From Cepaea nemoralis (taxonomy: Eukaryota; Mollusca; Gastropoda; Stylommatophora; Helicidae): 64,000 bases of DNA. The DNA is taken from assembly GCA_014155875.1 (NCBI GenBank), contig JACEFZ010012611.1:41057-105056 (forward strand), written 5' to 3'. A model generated the notes under the pieces. The model searched no databases. It was not told where the DNA came from and saw only the letters and a list, made by a program, of their open reading frames with translations. Both the position numbers and the translations under genes were made by a program. Of this stretch, positions 43,255-53,125 are shown piece by piece. The stretch's first letter is position 1. Each line of letters opens with the position of its first letter.

Positions 43255-43635
43255 TTATATCACCCAAAAAAATCACAATAACAGAAATAAGATTCCTGAG
43301 AAGAATACGTAATGTATCAAGAAGAGATAAGATCAGAAATGAAGAAATCAGGACTAAATAGGGGGTTATAGCAGCGCTAGATTTTATTAGAAGGCAGCAA
43401 GTCAAATGGTTTGGCCATGTAACTAGGTTACAAGCTAACAGTATACCACAACAAGCAATGATGTACCGACAAAATGGAAGCAGAAGAAGAAAATAACTAC
43501 GTAAACGATGGACGCAGGGAATAACAGAGTCCATGGGAATCTCGATACATGAACGCCATACACGGACATTCTCCCGCTGTTTATGCTTCACCTCGACAGC
43601 GCAGGGTACAAGAGGAACATGATGAGATGAGGCGG
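43255..43635 (+). mobile_element. LINE 3' fragment
   Basis: Plus-strand frames give ITITEIRFLRRIRN, AALDFIRRQQVKWFGHVTRL, QQAMMYRQNGSRRR, then QGT-like text and a GATGAGATGAGG tail. It is the same family as the minus copy at 48315-48970 and has scattered stops. It is antisense to gene B. Confidence 0.75.
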
Positions 43636-43971
43636 GGCGTTGTTCGTTCAGAAAGCATTGCCAAACTACTGAATGTCAAAATGGCCTATTATATCGCTAA
43701 CAGGAGCAAACTACTTGGGTTGATTATGGTGTCCTATAAAGAATACGCAACTAGCTTTAAGATTATGTCGCTGTGGTCTAAGAAGACCAGTGTAACAGCG
43801 GTTGGCATGCTAGCTCGCCGGTCTGGTGGGCAAGTGTTTGAACAAACCTCGAGGCAGAGATTTATCCGTTTAATTGACTGGAGGGCTCAGGACTACGCAG
43901 TCGGCTATGAAATATTCTGGGTAGTAAACGCGACTCGGTTGTATTGTTCGTATCATAAAACAAGTGCATAA
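43636..43971 (+). other. Unrecognised ORF following the LINE
   Basis: An open plus-strand frame of about 112 codons (VRSESIAKLLNVKMAYYIAN to a stop at 43971) with balanced composition. It starts inside the LINE end, has no match that I recognise and no visible promoter or splice signals. Probably chance or an old repeat. Confidence 0.2.
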
Positions 43972-44169
43972 TGATCTTTAAATCATGGGGCTAGCAACAT
44001 ATACAGCGGAGAAGAGGCTAGTGGCATGAGAGTCCACCTGGGTTTGATCCCATATGTCTCGGTCACTATCCGCAGAACGGCCGACGAAAGTGTCGCAGAA
44101 AAAACGAATCCGTTAGTTTTAGTGACGGAAATAGTCTCGGAAATAAAATAGATTCATAAAACGTGAATG
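43972..44169. other. Possible tRNA-like SINE relic
   Basis: GGGGCTAGCAAC and CCTGGGTTTGATCCC resemble box A and box B of a tRNA-derived promoter on the plus strand. The body is short and no target duplication was found. Confidence 0.3.
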
Positions 44170-45430
44170 CCACTGTTCTTATAGTCCACGCTGTGAGTTG
44201 TTAGTGATCATGTCTGTCCACCGCCTTCTGTCTCGTGTACTGTCAATCTTCTTATAGTCCATGCCGTGTGGCGTGTGGCGTTGGTGATCATGTCTGTCCA
44301 CAGCCTTCTGTCTCGTGTACTGCCAATCTTCTTATAGTCCATGCCGTGTGGTGTTGGTGATCATGTCTGTCCACAACCTTCTGTCTCGTGTACTTCCAAT
44401 CTTCTTATAGTCCATGCCGTGTGGTGTTGGTGATCATGTCTGTCCACAACCTTCTGTCTCGTGTACTGCCAATCTTCTTATAGTTCATGCCGTGTGGCAT
44501 TGGTGACCATGTCTGTCCACAACCTTCTGTCTCGTGTACTGCCAATCTTCTTATAGTCCATGCCGTGTGGCTGTTGGTGATCATGTCTGTCCACAACCTT
44601 CTGTCTCATGTACTGCCAATGTTCTTATAGTCCATGCCGTGTGGCGTTGGTGATCATGTCTGTCCACAGACTTCTGTCTCGTGTGCTGCCAATCGTCTTA
44701 TAATCCATGCCGTGTGGCGTTGGTGATCAAGTCTGTCCACAGACTTCTGTCTCGTGTACTCCCAATTTTCTTATAGTCCATGCCGTGTGGCGTGTGGCGT
44801 TGGTGATCATGTCTGTCCACAGCCTTCTGTCTCGTGTACTGCCAATCTTCTTATAGTCCATGCCGTGTGGTGTTGGTGATCATGTCTGTCCACAACCTTC
44901 TGTCTCGTGTACTTCCAATCTTCTTATAGTCCATGCCGTGTGGTGTTGGTGATCATGTCTGTCCACAGCCTTCTGTCTCGTGTACTGCCAATCTTCTTAT
45001 AGTTCATGCCGTGTGGCATTGGTGACCATGTCTGTCCACAACCTTCTGTCTCGTGTACTGCCAATCTTCTTATAGTCCATGCCGTGTGGTGTTGGTGATC
45101 ATGTCTGTCCACAACCTTCTGTCTCATGTACTGCCAATGTTCTTATAGTCCATGCCGTGTGGCGTTGGTGATCATGTCTGTCCACAGACTTCTGTCTCGT
45201 GTGCTGCCAATCGTCTTATAATCCATGCCGTGTGGCGTTGGTGATCAAGTCTGTCCACAGACTTCTGTCTCGTGTACTCCCAATTTTCTTATAGTCCATG
45301 CCGTGTGGCGTTGGTGATCATGTCTGTCCACAGACTTCTGTCTCGTGTACTGCCAATCTTCTTATAGTTCATGCCGTGTGGCGTTGGTGATCATGTCTGT
45401 CCACACACTTCTGTCTCTTGTGCTGCCAAT
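44170..45430. repeat. 73-bp satellite with higher-order structure
   Basis: About 17 monomers of 73 bp. Diagnostic variants recur about 519-521 bp apart: GTGGCGTGTGGCG at 44268 and 44787, and GTTCATGCCGTGTGGCATTG at 44481 and 45002. This shows duplication of a seven-monomer block. Its reverse complement encodes a LINE-type RDRRLWTDMITN...RHGL block. Confidence 0.95.
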
Positions 45431-45619
45431 CATGCCTAATACCAACGTTTGACCATGCCACGGTGTCAAATTATCTAACATCCTCAATCGTGGTCTCCTA
45501 TTTCATATTTTGCCCTCTACCTTAATTTTGTGAAAAACGATAATTTTAAAGACAGTCTAAAAGAATCAATAGAGACTTGAGTATTCCACGAAAGTTTTGA
45601 AATTACATAATATAGATAT

Positions 45620-45620
45620 A

Positions 45621-45688
<68 letters not shown>
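45620..45688. repeat. (ATC)n microsatellite
   Basis: About 22 ATC units in the gene B intron. Gene A has only TCATCATTTTC text at the matching place (about 11185). Confidence 0.95.
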
Positions 45689-46298
45689 CCATCTTGAACA
45701 TTGAAGTCAATATCGCCAACTTCAGGTGACTTACCAACTACAAGTGATATATCCCACCATCTTGAGAACTTAAACATAATGTACACAAGTGAGCTCATTA
45801 CGTACGACTTCGTATGTGTGCATAGAAGTGGATGGGTGGATATGTATGCAGTATAGACGGACGGGTGGACGGGTGGACGGGAGGACGGAGAGAAAGACAA
45901 TCATACAGACTGGAGAGGAACGGTGGACCGTAGACGGAGAGCAGGACAGACACAAGGATGGATGAAGGAACAGACAGCCAAACAGATATTCAGTCAGTCA
46001 AGCAGAGAGACAGGTGGACGAAGGGACAGAGAGAAAGACAGATTGGAGGGGGGGGGGGGCGGGTGGACGGATCGACGGATGGATAACAAGACAGTTAGAT
46101 GAAGTGGTGGCTGAATAGACAGACAGAAGGAGTGGTTGACGGATAGACTGTTAGACAGACAGACAGACAGAGAGACAGACTGACGGACAGACATAAAAAA
46201 TAACAATCCATCAACATGACATGAATGCATGGATTCATTCATAAATATATGACTGCGTGTATTAATGACTGAATCAGTGAAACTTTGATGAAACTAAC

Positions 46299-46465
46299 CT
46301 GTTAAATGAAGCACTGTTGAAGCTGACATTGAAAACATTTGGACTGCTTGGGGACGTAACTTGAATGCTAAAGACGGTTTTCTGGTTGTGACCAAGAACC
46401 GCCACACAAAGCAGCGACAACAAGAGTAAATGTTCTCTGCCTTTAGTTCCAGTCATGGTTTTCAT
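46299..46465 (-). CDS. Gene B exon 1: signal-peptide exon
   Basis: The start at 46465 gives MKTMTGTKGREHLLLLSLLCVAVLGHNQ, shown here only as the conserved N-region MKTMTGTKG plus the core LLLLSLLCVAVLG: a strong secretory signal. The mature part has VFSIQVTSPSSP and an NVSF N-glycosylation site, and the exon ends AACAG with donor GTTAGT, phase 2. Length (167 nt), start position and donor are the same as in gene A. The next exon is at 43159. The upstream Met at 46504 is an alternative start but weakens the signal. Confidence 0.7.
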
Positions 46466-46559
46466 AGATGACGTAAGGGTCCTCAATCTAACAATTGAAT
46501 ACATAATTTAGTCTTAAGTCTTTTATTCCTGTTCATCGAATAATTAAAGCTATATTTCT

Positions 46560-46768
46560 TACTGGACATCCATCCATACATCAACCCATGCATCCATCCA
46601 CCCATGCATCCATCCATACATCCATCCATACATTCATCCATACATCCATCCATACATCCATCCATACATCCACACATCCATCCTCTCTCAAGACAGACAG
46701 ACAGACAGACGGACAGACGGACAGACGGACAGACGGACAGACGGACAGACGGACAGACGGACAGACGG

Positions 46769-46806
<38 letters not shown>

Positions 46807-46839
46807 GGACGGACGGACGGACGGACGGACGGACGGACG

Positions 46840-46894
<55 letters not shown>

Positions 46895-46912
46895 GGACAG
46901 ACGGAATGACGG

Positions 46913-46944
<32 letters not shown>

Positions 46945-47044
46945 GCAGGCAGGCAGGCAGACAGGCAGACAAGCAGACAGACAGACAGACAGACATACAG
47001 ACATACAGACAGACAGACAGACGGACAGACGGACGGAATGACGG

Positions 47045-47087
<43 letters not shown>

Positions 47088-47232
47088 GGCAGGCAGGCAG
47101 GCAGACAGGCAGACAAGCAGACAGACAGACAGACAGACATACAGACATACAGACAGACAGACAGACAGACATACAGACAGACAGACATACAGACAGACAG
47201 ACGGACGGACGGACGGACGGACGGACAGACGG

Positions 47233-47331
<99 letters not shown>

Positions 47332-47333
47332 GC
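46560..47333. repeat. (CCAT)n, (ACAG)n, (ACGG)n, (GGCA)n microsatellite complex
   Basis: CATCCATACATC repeats are followed by GACAGACG, GACG, GACA, GGCA and GACATACA blocks, with a duplicated block of about 120-150 bp (around 46890-47030 and 47030-47190). It lies 5' of gene B exon 1, at the same place as the 12800-15155 complex 5' of gene A. Confidence 0.95.
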
Positions 47334-47338
47334 TTTCT

Positions 47339-47620
47339 CCACCTGGTCCCACAGGCGCCTGATCATCTCTCCCTTGACAATAAGTAACCTACCACCGAGA
47401 TGTGCATTTTGTGGCAGCCTTTCAACCTGTTCATTCACCCGCACTCTCGCATGACCAGGGCAGAAAATTCATACAATTCTCACAATCTGTGACCTCTGAA
47501 ACGATGCAAGCCAGTTTACACGAAACAGCATTTTCTCCATCTTACTAACCATACTCCGTAAGTCCACAATGAATACAATGTACGTTGCAGCGGTCTCCTC
47601 CAACCATCGGAAGGCTTCTG
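47339..47620 (-). mobile_element. RNase H fragment of a LINE
   Basis: Minus-strand frames give TEAFRWLEETAATYIVFIVD and FCPGHARVRVNEQVERL, a degenerate version of the RNase H of the LINEs at 18836 and 26871 (the HxGxxGNExAD-type box is damaged). Inactive. Confidence 0.7.
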
Positions 47621-47935
47621 TTACTAAAACGCAAAGAATACCATGGACAGACAGAAAAACCAATGAGCAAATCCTACAAGAAACAAATGAAAACGTGATT
47701 GAAGAAAAAAGAGCAGAGTCTAAATATAGTGGGCACGTTATGAGAAAAATAAACGAGAGAACTTAGTGACATCTAGCAAGATTGAGGGGAAAAGAACAAT
47801 GGGAAGGCAGAGAAGTAAATACCTGCATGGCTTGGCCACATGTCGAGACAAGTACACAGAGCGGATAGGAATCTGGTTATCGTGTAAGATGGCGAAACAT
47901 AACCGCCCACGATTATCGATATGGCACATGATGAT
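47621..47935 (+). mobile_element. LINE 3' fragment
   Basis: Frames give KTQRIPWTDRKTNEQILQET, YSGHVMRKI, GKIEGKRTMGRQRSKYLHGL and a final GGCACATGATGATGATG tail. It is a diverged copy of the family at 15308-16070, broken by frameshifts. Confidence 0.8.
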
Positions 47936-47989
47936 GATGACAGAAAAGAACTCTCTAACCCGCCAACAGTCGTTTTTCCTTTGCTCGCT

Positions 47990-48245
47990 TTGGGTTCAGG
48001 GCTAGTCCATACTGTGCTATTACTTCTAGTGCACCGGACTGTGGATTGGTTTCCTTATTACCAGTTCCCTCGCCATCAGACGAACCCACTCCCACTTCTG
48101 AGGCACTTGTAATTTACGTCACATGTCAAGGACGAGAAGTCAACGTTTTAGTCTAACTGACAGGTGCAGAGGTTGAACCCGCTACCTCGGCATCGGCACA
48201 CCTAATTTTAAGAGCACGTGTTCTTATCCATTCGGCCACGCTATG
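47990..48245 (-). mobile_element. tRNA-derived SINE
   Basis: On the minus strand it begins near 48245 with GCGTGGCCGAATGGATAAGA (box A-like), and GCGGGTTCAACCTC (box B-like) follows about 45 bp later. The body ends near 47990. The remnant at 5103-6405 is the same family. Confidence 0.72.
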
Positions 48246-48314
48246 GAGCTTACATCTCCAGGATAAATGTTTACTAAACCAATGAGCACCAAGGAAGTGA
48301 TTTCGTCAATATCA

Positions 48315-48970
48315 CGTGGATCTCATCTCATCTCATCTCATCTTATCTCATCCTTTTCCTCTTGTATCTTGCAGTGTCAAGGAGAAGCATAAATAGCGGG
48401 AGAGTGCCCGTTTATGGGCTTCATATATCGAGATTCCCATGGACTTATTCCTTCTGTCCATCATTTACATGGTCGGTCTCTTCTTCTGCTTCCATTTGGT
48501 CTGTAGATCATTGCTTGTTGTCGTATACTGTTAGTTGGTAATCTTGTTTTATGGCCAAACCATTTAACATGGATTGGAGAAATGGATTGGAGAACTTGGT
48601 GAAGACTGGTAAGATCGAGGGGAACAGACCAAGGGGAAGACCTAGAAGCAAGTACCTGGATGGCTTGGCCTTGTGGCATGGTCGAGACAGAAACACGGAG
48701 CTGATCCACGACTCTGGTGATCGAGTGAGATGGCAGAACATGACCGCCCACGCTTACCGCCATGGCACATGATGGATGGATGGATTTAACATGATGTTTT
48801 CTTATGAAATCTAGCGCTGCTATATCCTTCACTTTAGCCTCGAGTTCTTTATTTATCATTTTCTCTCTTCTAAATGCGTTCAGTATTCTCCTCAGGAATA
48901 TCATTTCTGTTATTTTAATTGTTACTTGTTCTCTGTTTCTTTCAGTGTTCATGTTTATCATTGGTACCAT
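48315..48970 (-). mobile_element. LINE 3' fragment, interrupted by a second LINE
   Basis: On the minus strand it gives VTIKITEMIFLRRILNAFRR, AALDFIRKHHVK, then after the nested LINE WFGHKTRL, QQAMIYRPNGSRRRDRPCK, and a GAGAT repeat tail at 48315-48350. It is the same family as 43255-43635. The break at HHVK|WFGH is exactly where the insertion at 48562-48793 lies. Confidence 0.85.
48562..48793 (+). mobile_element. 5'-truncated LINE insertion with TSD
   Basis: The 10-bp duplication ATTTAACATG lies at 48562-48571 and 48784-48793. The insert encodes only the C-terminus (NGLENLVKTGKIEGNRPRG, SKYLDGLALWHGRDRNTELI, HDSGDR) and ends GGCACATGATGGATGGATGG. It is close to the copies at 4185 and 15308, but with a GATG tail. 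Confidence 0.92.
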
Positions 48971-49087
48971 AGAGTTGGTAGGAATATTGTGTTGTAGCGT
49001 GCTTTTCGGTATCTATTGATACGTTTGTTCTCTGGTATTGGTGCCATTTATCGAATAAGTTGATTTGCCTTGCTTCATCTATCAGTA

Positions 49088-49712
49088 AGGGGTGGGAATA
49101 TTGTGTGGTATGTGGGTGGGGGATATGTGTGTGGTGTGTAGGGGGGGACATGTGGTGGTATGTGGGTGTAGGATGTGTTGGTGAGGGATATGTGTGTGTG
49201 CGGTGCGTGGGTTGGGAATATTGCGTGGTAGGGATGTATGTGATGTGCGGGTGGGGAATTGTGTAGTGGGGGATTGGGTTAAGGCATGTATGGGTGGGTG
49301 GAGGATGTATGTGTAGGTGGTGGGGTGTGTGTGGTGAGTGGATTGGGGATGTATGGGTGGTTAGGGAGATGTGTGTGTGTGGGGGGGGGGAGGGGGATTG
49401 TGTGCGTGGGTGGGAAATATGTGGTCAATGGAGATGTGGCTGGGGGATGGGTGGTTTGAGGTGTGGATGGGGAGAGGATGTGTGGGTTAGGATGTGTATG
49501 TGGGTGGGCATGGGATATGTGGGTTGGTGGGGGAATGTTTGTGGGTGGCGAGTGTGTTTTGGTTGGGGGAACAGGTGAGGGGTGTGTGGGTGGGGGATGT
49601 GCGGGAGGGGGATGGGTCGGTTGGTGGGGTATGTATGTGTCCCTTGGTGTGCGTGTGTGTGGGTAGTTGGGGGTGTGGGTGGAGTGATGTATGGGTACGT
49701 GGGAGATGGGCC
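49088..49712. repeat. G/T-rich degenerate minisatellite
   Basis: About 620 bp of GGGTGTGTGTGGGTGGGGGAT-like text on the plus strand with very little C. There is no fixed period, but a loose GATGTGTGGGTGGGG theme recurs. ORFs on both strands are compositional artefacts. Confidence 0.88.
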
Positions 49713-49789
49713 TCATAACATGGTAATTTGCCTTGTTTATGTTTACAACATTCATATCACAATGTTTATTTTTCTTCCTATGTAAATGT

Positions 49790-49892
49790 ATAATGCTCTT
49801 GATGAACGAAAGACGAGTGATTGGAAGGGCCGAATGTAAGACGGGCCTGCGCGCCCAATTTGTGACCCTAATAAAGTTGATTTGATTTGATA
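49790..49892 (+). mobile_element. 3' terminus of an interspersed repeat
   Basis: GAATGTAAGACGGGCCTGCGCGCCCAATT, ACCCTAATAAAG and a TTGAT tail match the segment at 33740-33815 (GAATGTAGGACGGGCCTGCGTGCCCAATT, AACCCT, AATAAAG). The GGGC...GCCC stretch can form a hairpin before an AATAAA-type signal. It looks like a LINE 3' end (CR1-like), with no coding part nearby. Confidence 0.5.
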
Positions 49893-50045
49893 TCACGTGA
49901 ATCACCAGGACAGATCCTAATACTCATTTTAGGCTTTGTCCAGCTGGATGTCCACCTCAGTTTTTTTAAAATCCACCTCCATGCGCATTCGAACCCGCAA
50001 GCCTAGAGTCGACAGGCTGACGTGTTAACAGCTTCACCAACTAGA
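49893..50045 (-). mobile_element. tRNA-derived SINE
   Basis: On the minus strand, TAGTTGGTGAAGCTGTTAAC (box A-like) and CTTGCGGGTTCGAATGCGC (box B-like, close to consensus) are followed by a short body running through a T/A-rich stretch to about 49893. It is distinct from the other two SINE families here. Confidence 0.68.
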
Positions 50046-50079
50046 GATATTAAAAACGCATTAAAATTAGACTTGTCAA

Positions 50080-50265
50080 ATGTTGTGCATATTAACCGAG
50101 TAAGTGCCATGGGATGATTAATGGTCTTAAGCGACTCACCATATCTACCATGGACTTATATCGCCGACATGTTGTCATTGCGCTATAGTACAACATGTCT
50201 GCAGCCATTTTAAGTCACTACTGTGACGCATCCCTACTTCCCATTTTCTCCTACCAATTTTTATT
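50080..50265 (-). pseudogene. Relic C: fragment of the gene A/B locus (intron part)
   Basis: CATGGGATGATTAAT, CTTAAG, GACTTATATCGCCGACATGT and TGTTGTCATTGC...TACAACATG match the intron just 5' of exon 2 in gene A (9376-9545) and partly gene B (43205-43255), in the same orientation. The exon 2 equivalent would lie just below 50080, but a SINE and foreign sequence are there. A third copy of the gene once existed nearby. Confidence 0.7.
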
Positions 50266-50302
50266 CGGTCCAAACCTACTTTTTTGTTTAGCACTGAACC
50301 TG

Positions 50303-50525
50303 TTAAAGACTACTATATGGTGTGGAAGCCTGGATAATTGTACCGATATTCGTGGGATTGGCTGATATAGAGGTACAATGATATTTCAGGATAGGTTCTG
50401 GACAAGACCAGGTGGGTGCACTCCGCTCAGACCCCTCAGGCCCCTGGACTCTGCAATAACTCTCTCTTTCTACAATAGGACTTACTCCTCTGGGGAATCT
50501 CCCCAGCTGACACACCTCAACTCTA
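50303..50525 (-). other. Unassigned Cys-containing ORF
   Basis: A 70-codon minus frame (VEVCQLGRFPRG... to a stop at 50303) includes SERSAPTWSCPEP, which loosely resembles EKSASTWYCTRT of gene A exon 2. A TTAG acceptor-like sequence precedes it. The likeness is short and the position does not fit relic C, so I do not call a gene. Confidence 0.22.
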
Positions 50526-51180
50526 AGACCGTCACGATAAGTTCAAACTTGTAATGTAACCAAATAGTGCAGGAGAGAACAGGTGGAGTGGGAGGCAGTG
50601 GGTATCGCATCTAGATAGAAAAAGGTATTAATAAGTTAACCGCCAGGTAGCCAGCGCTGCGAGATCATCATAGATGGTAACCTTGTCCTTGTCTATGCGT
50701 CTGGTCGTTGTTGTTGGCTCATCCGATGTACTGAGGTATTCCTCCCGGTAGTGGCTGGGAAGATGGTCAGGATGTAGACGGGCTTAGGCACTTGGTCGAA
50801 TAGTTCCGCGCACAGGGTGTTCCGTGGTTCTGAGTGTTTCTTCGTTCCCAGAAGTGCGCACTGTCACTGTCTAACTTTCTGACTAGCGGCGTAGTTGTTG
50901 GAAGCAAACTGGTCTCCATCTGGCTTCAGGAGCTTCAGTGAAGCACTGGGCATCTCGCAAATTAGGGTCACAAACATCGCTAGTAGTGTGGAACTGGAAT
51001 ACTACAATGGGTGGGATGTCGGTTGTATCAATCGTACACTTCTGGACAGGTACTGTAACAGGCCGGGTCCTGGTGCTCCACTCCAACAGCGCGGATGAGC
51101 ACAGGCTTAGCTTTGTAACCTTGACCCACCTTCTCAGACCCGTCACTGCTTCTTAATGGTTTACAACCCGGAGGGAGATC
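50526..51180 (-). other. No certain gene; Cys-containing ORF at 51146-50883
   Basis: An 87-codon minus frame (VTGLRRWVKVTKLSLCSS... QQLRR) holds five cysteines and no recognisable domain. It has no ATG at its start and no obvious partner exon. It may be an exon or chance. Confidence 0.22.
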
Positions 51181-51600
51181 CTTCTTCTTCTTCTTCGTTC
51201 ATCCGGAGTTTTTTTTTTCCGGATGTGATTGCGTTGTGCCTGTTTACAGCAGAGCTGCGTTCTTGCGCCGTTAGGCCGACACATCCGACTTCTGCGGGCA
51301 TTTGTTGACCGGGTTAACCTTCCCGGGGGTTTCTTAGGACGTTTGACTCTCACTGTTGTGGTGTTATCTCCCATCCTAGCTGGCCCATATAGAACAGCCA
51401 AAGATCCTGGTCAGCCCTCAAAGGAAGGCAGGGGCAGACCATGGGCATTCCCCGCCATCCAAGGAGGCTTCCATACTTGCAGAGCCGATACATAGCGCTC
51501 TGGTACTGGGTTCACCCAAGGAATCGTCACGTCCTGCACATGGCTGCTTAGCCTCACTTCCGTATATTGGGCCTTCCGTTCACCATAAGCTGTTCTTCCG
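51181..51600 (-). other. Unassigned ORF region
   Basis: The minus frame 51695-51411 continues from the 103-bp repeat as VVSGRTAYGERKAQYTEVRL, WVNPVPERYVSALQVW and PSFEG before a stop. Composition is protein-like and no family is recognised. A short CTT run lies at 51182-51195. Confidence 0.25.
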
Positions 51601-51603
51601 GAA

Positions 51604-51900
51604 ACCACACAGTGAGCTTTCGATTCAAACTTTCCATGTAATGGATTTGCTATCCAAGCAATATTCCATTTCATGCCACTAGGACACTTTTCCACCTTTT
51701 ATGAAGCCCACACAGCGAGCTTTCGATTTGGACTTTCCACATAATGGATTTGCTATCCAAGCAATATTCCATTTCATGCCACTAGGACACTTTTCCACCT
51801 TTTATGAAGCCCGCACAGCGAGCTCTCGATTTGGACTTTCCACATAATGGATTTGCTATCCAAGCAATATTCCATTTCATGCCTCTGGGTCTTCATGCAC
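51604..51900. repeat. 103-bp tandem repeat, about 2.9 units
   Basis: The unit contains TAATGGATTTGCTATCCAAG and CAATATTCCATTTCATGCC, repeated at exactly 103-bp spacing (starts of TTCCATTTC at 51664, 51767 and 51870). As 103 is not a multiple of three, the minus frame CPSGMKWNIAWIANPL is open in only one unit at a time. Confidence 0.95.
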
Positions 51901-51902
51901 CT

Positions 51903-53080
51903 TTAAATGTCAACCTGTATGTAGTTAAGGTAAGCTGCGGTCAACTTGAGCTTGTTGATATCTCCATAGAGCTTGTCCTCAAATGAAGCAGGTGTGGGCC
52001 AAAATATCTTTCTCTGTTCTGCATACGTTGGGCAATCCTGCAGCAAATGTTTTGCTGTCATTTTTCCAGTTCTACAATTACATTCATCGGTATCTCCTAT
52101 CTTTAGTTTATTGAACAAGTGGTATTTCAGCCTGTTATGTCCTGTGCGGAGTCTGAAGATTGCTACTTGTTCTCTTCGGTCGAGTATGTAATATGCATCA
52201 TCCTTCTGATGGCCTGGATGCTCTGATTCCCATTTGGTTCTATAAGTGCTTTTTATCAACCTCTTTGCCTCATTATAGGTTATGTCTATGTCAGGCTGTG
52301 GTAGTCGTCCGCCCTCTTTTGCCAGTCTGTCAGCCTCTTCGTTTCCAGGTATACTGCAATGTGATGGGATCCACTGTATTACAACTTTTTTGGATTTCTG
52401 GCATAGACCATGGAGTGCTGCTCTTAGGTCAGTTAGTTCTGTGCTGTTATTGCTCTTCAGTATTGAGACAGCTGACTTTGCATCTGTGAAGATAGCTATT
52501 TGCTTCTCTTTATTTTCCTCCATCAGGAGCTATTCTGCTGCAGTTTTCAAAGCCTCTACCTCCGCTTTGAAGTTACTTGAAAATTTTCCAGTTGCCATTG
52601 AATGTGTTTATTTCACTCCATTTTTTAAATTTAGGAGAATTCCTCCTCCTCCATTCTCTATTGAATTTTTGGCTGATCCATCTGTATATGCATGGGTCCA
52701 ATTCCTGCTTGGGTAATGTTCTTTTATGTAGTTTAGGGTTATTTCTCTTCTTTCAGTTTCATGCTGAGTGTTCTTTTTCTCAATACCAGGAATGTTTTCT
52801 ATCATCTCAGGCAGTTGCTGCTGTCTCCAAGCTGGGAACTTGTGTGCATTGTGTATGGGCATGACTGTTGATATGTTAAGTATAGGATCTGCCCTAATCC
52901 TTCGTTTTGCAGTTTCTACAAAGTTGCTACGCTTCAGTCTTCCCTTTCCAAAACCATTAAATCTGTTGTACATAGGGTGGTCTGTCAATCTTCTAAATTT
53001 TTCTGCTTGTTGCTGGGCTCTGCTATCTCTTCTATCCTGCATTGGTTGTAAACAAGGGGAGATCCTGTAAATACACAATC
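51903..53080 (-). mobile_element. RNase H-bearing LINE fragment, second family
   Basis: On the minus strand: a post-RT region (KFRRLTDHPMYNRFNGFGK), NWTHAYTDGSAKNSIENGG (RNase H first Asp), a break at about 52530-52605, then IAIFTDAKSAVSILKS, VIQWIPSHCSIPGNEEADRL (HxxxxGNExAD box), FRLRTGHNRLKYHL and a C-terminal C-x-C...H-x4-C knuckle (CNCRTGKMTAKHLLQDC), and a stop at 51903. The RNase H is nearly intact, but the RT is missing, so it is 5'-truncated. This family differs from the one at 18836 and 26871. Confidence 0.85.
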
Positions 53081-53082
53081 TT

Positions 53083-53125
53083 GTTTGAAGTTCTAGAAAG
53101 AGCGTCCATACCCAGTATCCACACT
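53083..53125 (+). mobile_element. CFDP2-like LINE, left piece
   Basis: The frame VLERASIPSIHT ends at ACACT (53121-53125), where LTR element 2 is inserted. The reading frame resumes at 61072 after the second ACACT (LLMKNQIRWAGH). The copy at 30354 shows the unoccupied site. Confidence 0.85.

Larger units (their letters stand above)
43160..46298 (-). other. Inferred intron of gene B
   Basis: It runs from donor GTTAGT at 46298-46293 to acceptor TTGCAG at 43165-43160 and is 3139 bp long. It contains a LINE (43255-43635), a 73-bp satellite (44170-45430), an ATC microsatellite (45620-45688) and degenerate ACAG text (45830-46195), in the same order as the corresponding repeats of the gene A intron. 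Confidence 0.66.

Noticed and set aside
46483..47454. ORFs of 287-289 codons ([16 protein letters not shown])
   Set aside because: Microsatellite translations on both strands 5' of gene B.
49279..49905. 208-codon Pro/His/Thr-rich minus ORF
   Set aside because: Antisense of the G/T-rich degenerate repeat; composition explains it.
50303..51146. Exons of a third intact A/B-type gene
   Set aside because: The W-x-C likeness is short, the order does not fit relic C, and no signal-peptide exon or matching splice phase was found.
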